A DNA stretch of 36,498 nucleotides, from contig SVGK01000003.1 in NCBI GenBank assembly GCA_015056395.1, forward strand, positions 1 to 36,498, written 5' to 3'. Under the pieces are notes generated by a model, which saw only the letters and a list, made by a program, of their open reading frames with translations, did no database searches and was not told the origin of the DNA. This DNA comes from Clostridiales bacterium (GTDB lineage Bacteria; Bacillota; Clostridia; Christensenellales; Aristaeellaceae). The position numbers and the translations under genes are program-made. Shown here piece after piece: positions 32,290-36,498 of this stretch (its first letter is position 1; every line of letters begins with the position of its first letter).

Positions 32290-33243
32290 ATGTCAGAAAG
32301 GATCATCGCGGCGTGCGGGAACGACTGCGCCGCGTGCCCGAGGTATACTTTGCAACCGTATGAAAAGACGGAGGAGCAGCTGCGCCGCACAGCCGAGTTG
32401 TGGATGAAGATCGGCTACAGGGACCATGTCGTTTCGAACGAAGAGATCGCCTGTACGGGCTGCAAGCCGGAGAACTGGTGCAGGTACAGGGTCGTCGCCT
32501 GCTGCGCGGAGAGAGGGATAAAAAGCTGCGCCGAATGCGGCGAGTATCCCTGCGGGAACATGAAACAGTGCTTTGCGGTCACGACGTCGTTCGAGCCCAT
32601 GTGCAGACAGGTCTGCACGGAGGAAGAATACGCACAGCTGAAGAAGGCGTTTTTTGAAAAGGAAGAGAACCTGATGCGCGCGCGGCGGGAGACCGGCAGG
32701 CTCTATACGCAAAGGCTCATGCTGCGCCGCTGGGAGGATGACGACGCGGAGGACATGTACAGATACGCCGCCGACCCGGACGTAGGCCCCATCGCCGGAT
32801 GGCCGCCGCACAAGAACGTCGAGGAGAGCCTCGACGTGATACGCAACGTGCTGAACGGCAGGGAGGCCTACGCGATATGCCTCAAAGAGGATGGCAGGGC
32901 GATAGGCTGCATAGAGCTCAAGCTGAACGGCCACACCGACATGACCGAGCGCGACGACGAATGCGAGATGGGCTATTGGCTGGGCAAGCCGTTCTGGGGA
33001 CAGGGCCTCATGCCGGAAGCCGTGAACGAGATGCTCCGCCACGCCTTCGAGGACATCGGCATGGCGAAGGTCTGGATCGGGTACTACGAGGGCAACGCAA
33101 AGTCGAAGCGCGTGCAGGAGAAGTGCGGCTTCCGCTACCAGTGGCGGTCCGAGGACGTCGAAGTGCCCCTGATGCACGAGACGCGCACGGGGCACGTGAG
33201 CAGCCTGACGAAGGAGCAGTGGCGGCAGGACAAGCAGGGATGA
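32290..33243 (+). CDS. DUF3795-like cysteine-rich domain fused to a RimJ-type GNAT
   Basis: 317 residues. The N-terminal part (about 1-135) is a DUF3795-like zinc-binding module: AACGNDCAACPRY, ACTGCKPENWCRYRVVACCAERGIKSCAECGEYPC. The C-terminal part (about 140-310) is a GNAT of the RimJ/RimL kind: YTQRLMLRRWEDDDAEDMYRY, MGYWLGKPFWGQGLMPEAVNEML, NAKSKRVQEKCGFRY. The reading frame is continuous with no sign of a frameshift, so this is a real fusion. Activity unknown; the zinc module may select the acceptor. Last gene of the operon. Confidence 0.85.
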   Translation: MSERIIAACGNDCAACPRYTLQPYEKTEEQLRRTAELWMKIGYRDHVVSNEEIACTGCKPENWCRYRVVACCAERGIKSCAECGEYPCGNMKQCFAVTTSFEPMCRQVCTEEEYAQLKKAFFEKEENLMRARRETGRLYTQRLMLRRWEDDDAEDMYRYAADPDVGPIAGWPPHKNVEESLDVIRNVLNGREAYAICLKEDGRAIGCIELKLNGHTDMTERDDECEMGYWLGKPFWGQGLMPEAVNEMLRHAFEDIGMAKVWIGYYEGNAKSKRVQEKCGFRYQWRSEDVEVPLMHETRTGHVSSLTKEQWRQDKQG

Positions 33244-33530
33244 GGCGGCAAGGGCAGCCTCGACGCGATGCGCGCACGAACCTATCGTTATGCGAACGGA
33301 CACCTCGTAGGGGCGATCCATGGCGTCCGCTGCGCGTGAGCGCACGACCTTTCGGTTCCCCGAACGGATACGGGGAGGATGGGGGCGCAGCAAGCGGCGC
33401 CCCTACGGTGTGGCCGTTTCGTTCGTTCAAGACATGAATGTCGACGCGATGTGCGATGCATGTATGCCGTAGGGGCGCGCCCTGGTGCGCCCGGACAACG
33501 CATCGTGCGCACGTGCCTGTCGTCATGCGA
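33244..33530. repeat. Cluster of palindromic and direct repeats
   Basis: Non-coding. Units of the CGTAGGG-palindrome family lie at 33306-33330, 33379-33408 (reverse) and 33468-33494. A longer segment (33322-33380) aligns with 7366-7414 (shared GGCGTCCGC, CGCACG, CTTTC, GTTCCC, ACGGGGA blocks). Direct repeats of a GCGCACG...ATGCGAACG...CTCG segment occur at about 33271-33307 and 33507-33543. Confidence 0.55.
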
Positions 33531-33551
33531 ACGAACAACTCGCGCCGACAA

Positions 33552-33582
33552 AACGGGACGCAGCCTGTGTCTGCGTCCCGTT
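33552..33582 (-). terminator. Terminator of the HD/YczE operon
   Basis: A perfect 12-bp stem (33552-33563 with 33571-33582), 7-base loop, 15 bp after the YczE-type stop. On the minus strand it is followed by TTTTG. Confidence 0.7.
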
Positions 33583-33597
33583 CCTGTCCCGCATATC

Positions 33598-34296
33598 TCA
33601 CTTTCCGAAAAGCACCCTGAACGAATCCCTCAGCCGCTGGTGCCGCACGCCGGTCGCGTCGAAGCGCACCGTCCTGAACGCAAACTGCATGATGGGCCCC
33701 GTGCAGAACGCGCACAGCAGCGTGCCCACGCCCACGGGCCCGCCCAGCAGCCAGCCGATCAGCGTGGCCAGGCTCAGAAGCGTGATGCTCACCGCGCCTA
33801 TGGGCACGCGCGGCACCCGCCTTGCGAGCCCGACCAGCAGCGTGTCGCGCGGGCCGCAGCCCAGCGACGCGATCATATAGGCAAACTGCGTGTACGCCAG
33901 TATGAAAAGCCCCGCGATCAGCATGGGTATGCCCACGATCAGCGAAGTTCCCTTGGGCACGGCGTGTATCATGTTGAAGAAGTCCACGGACTTGCCCACC
34001 ACCACGGCGTCTATGAACATGGCGATGCCTATGGGCTCCCTGAGCAGTATGTCGATCACGAGTATCGTCAGCGACACGGCGATGGACGCCGTGCCGTAGA
34101 GTATGCCGAGGCTCTTTGAAAGGCCCAGGTTCAGCACGTCCCACGGCGCGGCGCCTATGTTCGCCTGTATCGTCAGGTACACGCCGAAGCCGTTCACGAA
34201 CAGGCTGACCGCCGCCAGCAGCATGTTGAGCGCTATCGCGCCGGGCGTGCGGTTGTCGCGCAGCGCGCTCCTCGTCGTATCCATGGTCGTGTTCAT
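33598..34296 (-). CDS. YczE/YitT-type integral membrane protein
   Basis: 232 residues with about five hydrophobic segments. The pattern fits the YczE/YyaS family: FGVYLTIQANIGAAPWDVLNLGLS, IDALLREPIG-like ILREPIG (here DILLREPIGIAMFIDA), and SLGCGPRDTLLVGLARR. The family is of unknown function; YczE sits beside surfactin genes in Bacillus. GGGGGAG lies 6 bases before the ATG, which overlaps the upstream HD gene by ATGA. Confidence 0.85.
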   Translation of the reverse strand: MNTTMDTTRSALRDNRTPGAIALNMLLAAVSLFVNGFGVYLTIQANIGAAPWDVLNLGLSKSLGILYGTASIAVSLTILVIDILLREPIGIAMFIDAVVVGKSVDFFNMIHAVPKGTSLIVGIPMLIAGLFILAYTQFAYMIASLGCGPRDTLLVGLARRVPRVPIGAVSITLLSLATLIGWLLGGPVGVGTLLCAFCTGPIMQFAFRTVRFDATGVRHQRLRDSFRVLFGK

Positions 34297-34811
34297 ACAG
34301 CTCCCCCGTCGTCCGTCCGCAGGCCGAACATGGCCGCGTAGACTGTCCTTCCCGTGTTCGTCCTGAATATCTTTTCGAGCGTGCGCAGCTTTGCCTCCCG
34401 CGAAAGGCCGTTCTCAAAGCTGTTCACGATGAAGTCGGCCTCCACGAGGATCTGGTGGTCGATGCCGTCGATGGGCTGGTACGTGTGGTGCTCGCCCACG
34501 AGCACGGCCGCGCGTTCGATCTCGGCCTCCGTGAAATCGAGGCCATACATGATCTCGCGCACGAGCGCGGGCCCCTCCCGCTCCTGAAGGTATCCGGCGC
34601 CTGAGCCGTACTTCTCCTCACACAGCGGTATGGCGATGTCGTGCACCAGCGCGGCGGCCTCCAGCACCTCCAGCGCGTGCGGGCCGAGCCCCTCGCCTTC
34701 GCCGATCAGCCGCGCGTAGGCGTGTACCTTCGTGAAGTGCTGTATCAGATCCGGGCGTCCGGCGTCAAATCCGATCATATCGAGGTACAGCTTGCGTATC
34801 CGTTCCGTCAT
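34293..34811 (-). CDS. HD-domain phosphohydrolase
   Basis: 172 residues, cytosolic. HD motif: KVHAYARLIGEGEGL (first His), ALVHDIAIP (HD pair), GEHHTYQPIDGIDHQILVEADFIVN (further His and Asp metal ligands). It resembles small HD proteins acting on nucleotides; substrate unknown. I chose the ATG at 34811 since GGAGG lies 7 bases upstream; the open frame further upstream has no RBS and runs across the promoter. Confidence 0.87.
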   Translation of the reverse strand: MTERIRKLYLDMIGFDAGRPDLIQHFTKVHAYARLIGEGEGLGPHALEVLEAAALVHDIAIPLCEEKYGSGAGYLQEREGPALVREIMYGLDFTEAEIERAAVLVGEHHTYQPIDGIDHQILVEADFIVNSFENGLSREAKLRTLEKIFRTNTGRTVYAAMFGLRTDDGGAV

Positions 34812-34839
34812 GCATGAGCCTCCGTAAGCATTTTCGACC

Positions 34840-34868
34840 AGTATAGCACCCTGCTGTGTCGTTTTCAA
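34840..34868 (-). promoter_or_regulatory. Promoter of the HD/YczE operon
   Basis: On the minus strand: TTGAAA (34868-34863), 17 bp, TATACT (34845-34840). Confidence 0.7.
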
Positions 34869-34981
34869 GCGCATGATATGGCAAAAACTGCGTGAAAACT
34901 GCTGAGAATCAGGCTGCATAAGGCGCTGCACGCCCGGCATCAGGCTCTGCATATCCGTTCACAAATTGTTCACCGAAGAAA

Positions 34982-35008
34982 TTAGCACTCGCCTCTTGAC
35001 AGTGCTAA
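34982..35008 (+). promoter_or_regulatory. CIRCE operator (HrcA binding site)
   Basis: TTAGCACTC (34982-34990), a 9-bp spacer, CAGTGCTAA (35000-35008). It matches the CIRCE consensus TTAGCACTC-N9-GAGTGCTAA with one base changed in the right arm. It overlaps the -35 box of the hsp20 promoter, the expected place for repression by HrcA. Confidence 0.92.
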
Positions 35009-35023
35009 CAATTTGAGTATAAT
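34996..35023 (+). promoter_or_regulatory. hsp20 promoter
   Basis: TTGACA (34996-35001), 16-bp spacer, TATAAT (35018-35023). Transcription would start near 35030, giving a leader of about 127 bases with GC-rich hairpins such as CCGGG-ACT-CCCGG at 35057-35069. Confidence 0.85.
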
Positions 35024-35156
35024 AATAGTCGAACCGAGGGGGAAGGGCCGAAGGGCCCGGGACTCCCGGTCCGGGTGACAACATACAACGACCTACGCCG
35101 ACGCGACACCCCCATGGGGCGCTGGTACAGCGCAAGAGTCAAAGGAGGTATGAGTT

Positions 35157-35603
35157 ATGTTGATGCCGAGTATCTTTGGTGAGAACCTTTTCGATGATTT
35201 CTTTGGAGATTTCGACCGCGAGATGCGGCGCATGGATCACAGGCTTTACGGCAAGAACGCCGCGCGCGAGATGAAGACGGACGTGCACGAGCACGAGGAC
35301 CACTACGAGGTCGATATCGACCTGCCGGGCTTCAGGAAAGAAGACATCACGCTTGAACTGCAGAACGGCTATCTGACCGTGACGGCCGCGAAGGGCATGG
35401 ACAAGGACGAGACCACGAAGAAGGGCCGCGTGATACGCCAGGAGCGCTACGCCGGCGCGCTGCAGCGCAGCTTCTATGTGGGCGACGCGCTCACGGAGGC
35501 GGACATCGGCGCAAAGCTTGAGCACGGCGTGCTGAGCCTGAACATACCGAAGAAGGATGAAAAGAAGCTGCCCGAGAAGCGCACGATCATGATCGAAGGC
35601 TGA
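35157..35603 (+). CDS. Small heat-shock protein, Hsp20/alpha-crystallin family
   Basis: 148 residues; ATP-independent holdase that keeps unfolded proteins soluble in the cytosol. The N-terminal arm (IFGENLFDDFFGDFDRE) precedes an alpha-crystallin domain at about 40-135: KTDVHEHEDHYEVDIDLPGF, KEDITLELQNGYLTV, RQERYAGALQRSFYVGDAL and the A-x-x-x-x-GVL motif AKLEHGVLSLNIPK. The C-terminal tail ends KRTIMIEG, with a weak I-x-I-type oligomer motif (TIMI). AAAGGAGG lies 8 bases upstream. CIRCE control predicts heat induction through HrcA. Confidence 0.95.
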   Translation: MLMPSIFGENLFDDFFGDFDREMRRMDHRLYGKNAAREMKTDVHEHEDHYEVDIDLPGFRKEDITLELQNGYLTVTAAKGMDKDETTKKGRVIRQERYAGALQRSFYVGDALTEADIGAKLEHGVLSLNIPKKDEKKLPEKRTIMIEG

Positions 35604-35627
35604 TCGGGAAAACAAACCACGATGCAA

Positions 35628-35662
35628 ACAGCCCTGTCCGGAGGATATCCGGGCAGGGCTGT
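35628..35662. terminator. Bidirectional terminator between hsp20 and the LRR gene
   Basis: A 15-bp stem with one G-T (35628-35642 with 35648-35662) and a 5-base loop, between convergent genes. Confidence 0.75.
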
Positions 35663-35674
35663 CGTCGTGATACG

Positions 35675-36406
35675 TCAGTACGCTCTCACGCCTATGCCGT
35701 GGTCCCTTGCCCACCGACAGGCGTAGCTGTCCTCGGGCGCTTCAAAGACCACGAATTCGCTGCCGCTGAACGCGTCGCCGGCGATGGACGTGACGTTGGG
35801 TCCCATGTACACGAAGCTCAGGTTTTCCATGTCGGCAAAGGCCTTCGACCCGATCGACGTCACATTCTCTCCGATGTATACGATCACGGCCGACGCGTCG
35901 CCCATGAAGGCCTCCTGTCCGATCTCGGTAAGGCCCAAGGGCAGCACCAGCGCGTCCGTGTCCGGATCGACTACGCGTACCGCGTAGGACGCGGCGTTGC
36001 CCTCCCAGCCGGGATAGGGCCATGTCATCAGCGTCACATCGATGGTGCCTACGCCGAAGCCCGACGTGTCCACGTCGTACCATTCGCCCTCGTATACATA
36101 TTCATTGAAGCAGTCGTTGTTGACGTACAGGCCGCCGCTCTCGCCTCCGGTGATGCTGTCGATGCTCACGCCCAGCCAGTCGCCCGCGTAGATCGACCTG
36201 TGCATGCCGGCCCTGGGCGCATCGACCTGGCCGTAGGATGTCACCGTGATGGTCTTGTTTGCCGTCTTGCTGCTGCCGTCCGCGTAATACGCCTTGGCTC
36301 TGAGCGTGGCGGAGCCTGTTGCCCATATGGCGATCTGCTGCTGCAGGCTTGTGCCGTCTCCGGAGCTTCTCGATTCGTAAGCGGACTGATCCGATGCCTT
36401 GGTCAA
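35675..36406 (-). CDS. LRR_5 surface protein fragment, N-terminally truncated
   Basis: 243 codons from a TTG at 36406. The frame stays open and protein-like upstream (NCAISDCPGTSIELL precedes it) until a TAA at 36487-36485. No ATG/GTG, RBS or signal peptide is seen, so the 5' end appears lost, or the gene is broken by a frameshift near the window edge. The N-terminal part resembles an Ig-like domain (ATLRAKAYYADGSSKTANKTITV pattern). The C-terminal part is BspA-type LRR_5: LTEIGQEAFMG, VTSIGSKAFADMENLSFVYMG, SIAGDAFSGSEFVVFE and a cap RWARDHGIGVRAY. The cap resembles the end of the 989-aa protein. It may be a pseudogene. Confidence 0.6.
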   Translation of the reverse strand: MTKASDQSAYESRSSGDGTSLQQQIAIWATGSATLRAKAYYADGSSKTANKTITVTSYGQVDAPRAGMHRSIYAGDWLGVSIDSITGGESGGLYVNNDCFNEYVYEGEWYDVDTSGFGVGTIDVTLMTWPYPGWEGNAASYAVRVVDPDTDALVLPLGLTEIGQEAFMGDASAVIVYIGENVTSIGSKAFADMENLSFVYMGPNVTSIAGDAFSGSEFVVFEAPEDSYACRWARDHGIGVRAY

Positions 36407-36498
36407 AAGCTCGATGCTTGTCCCAGGGCAATCGCTTATTGCACAATTATTACGATATATTACATTTATATTACCAAAAGGAATTTAATAGGAAGATG

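Overview
The window looks like a chromosomal segment of a high-GC, Gram-positive-type (Firmicutes/Clostridia-like) anaerobe. The signs are strong AGGAGG-type ribosome sites, TTGACA/TATAAT promoters, a CIRCE operator on a small heat-shock gene, a ferredoxin-type aldo/keto reductase, and several secreted BspA-LRR and Big_2 surface proteins with no outer-membrane features. Core genes write isoleucine as ATC or ATA and hardly ever ATT. A gut or rumen Christensenellales-like host is my guess and is not shown by the sequence. No rRNA, tRNA or CRISPR array is visible.

Layout. 1-7120: the 3' end of hisIE, a MATE transporter, a NitT/TauT-type ABC importer (binding protein, permease, ATPase) behind its own promoter, an ABC-F ATPase and an AEC permease. 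7121-9542: a roughly 380-bp MITE-like repeat element, then a two-component system (OmpR-type regulator and HAMP kinase) with a likely autoregulatory promoter. 9543-18906: a cell-surface block with a 989-aa EF-hand/LRR protein, convergent pyruvate kinase, three small membrane or secreted proteins (one with a peptidoglycan-binding domain), and a 1042-aa BspA-LRR/Big_2 protein on the minus strand. 19008-22224: a decayed AT-rich gene, palindromic repeats and a compact NAD salvage operon (pncA-nadE-pncB, minus strand).

22360-26290 is a foreign island: lower GC, ATT codons in use, a probable IS30-type transposase tail at its left edge and a frameshifted relic of a mobile-element CHC2/DUF3991-type primase at its right edge. 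It carries a Thoeris-like pair (TIR-domain protein plus a macro-domain effector with an unrecognised helical N-terminus and no membrane segment). Divergent from that lie a DUF4417 protein, a free-standing GHH/HNH-type nuclease toxin and a likely immunity gene. This island is the best candidate for an undescribed system, and it sits beside an operon that rebuilds NAD, the probable substrate of the TIR enzyme.

26447-33243: two plus-strand operons. The first is DUF503, a rhodanese lipoprotein and a histidine phosphatase. The second is an AEC permease, an aldo/keto reductase, a VOC protein, a Gfo/Idh/MocA oxidoreductase, a tandem GNAT and a DUF3795-GNAT fusion. 33244-36498: another cluster of palindromic repeats, a YczE-type membrane protein and an HD-domain hydrolase (minus strand), a CIRCE-controlled Hsp20, and an LRR surface protein that lacks a credible 5' end.
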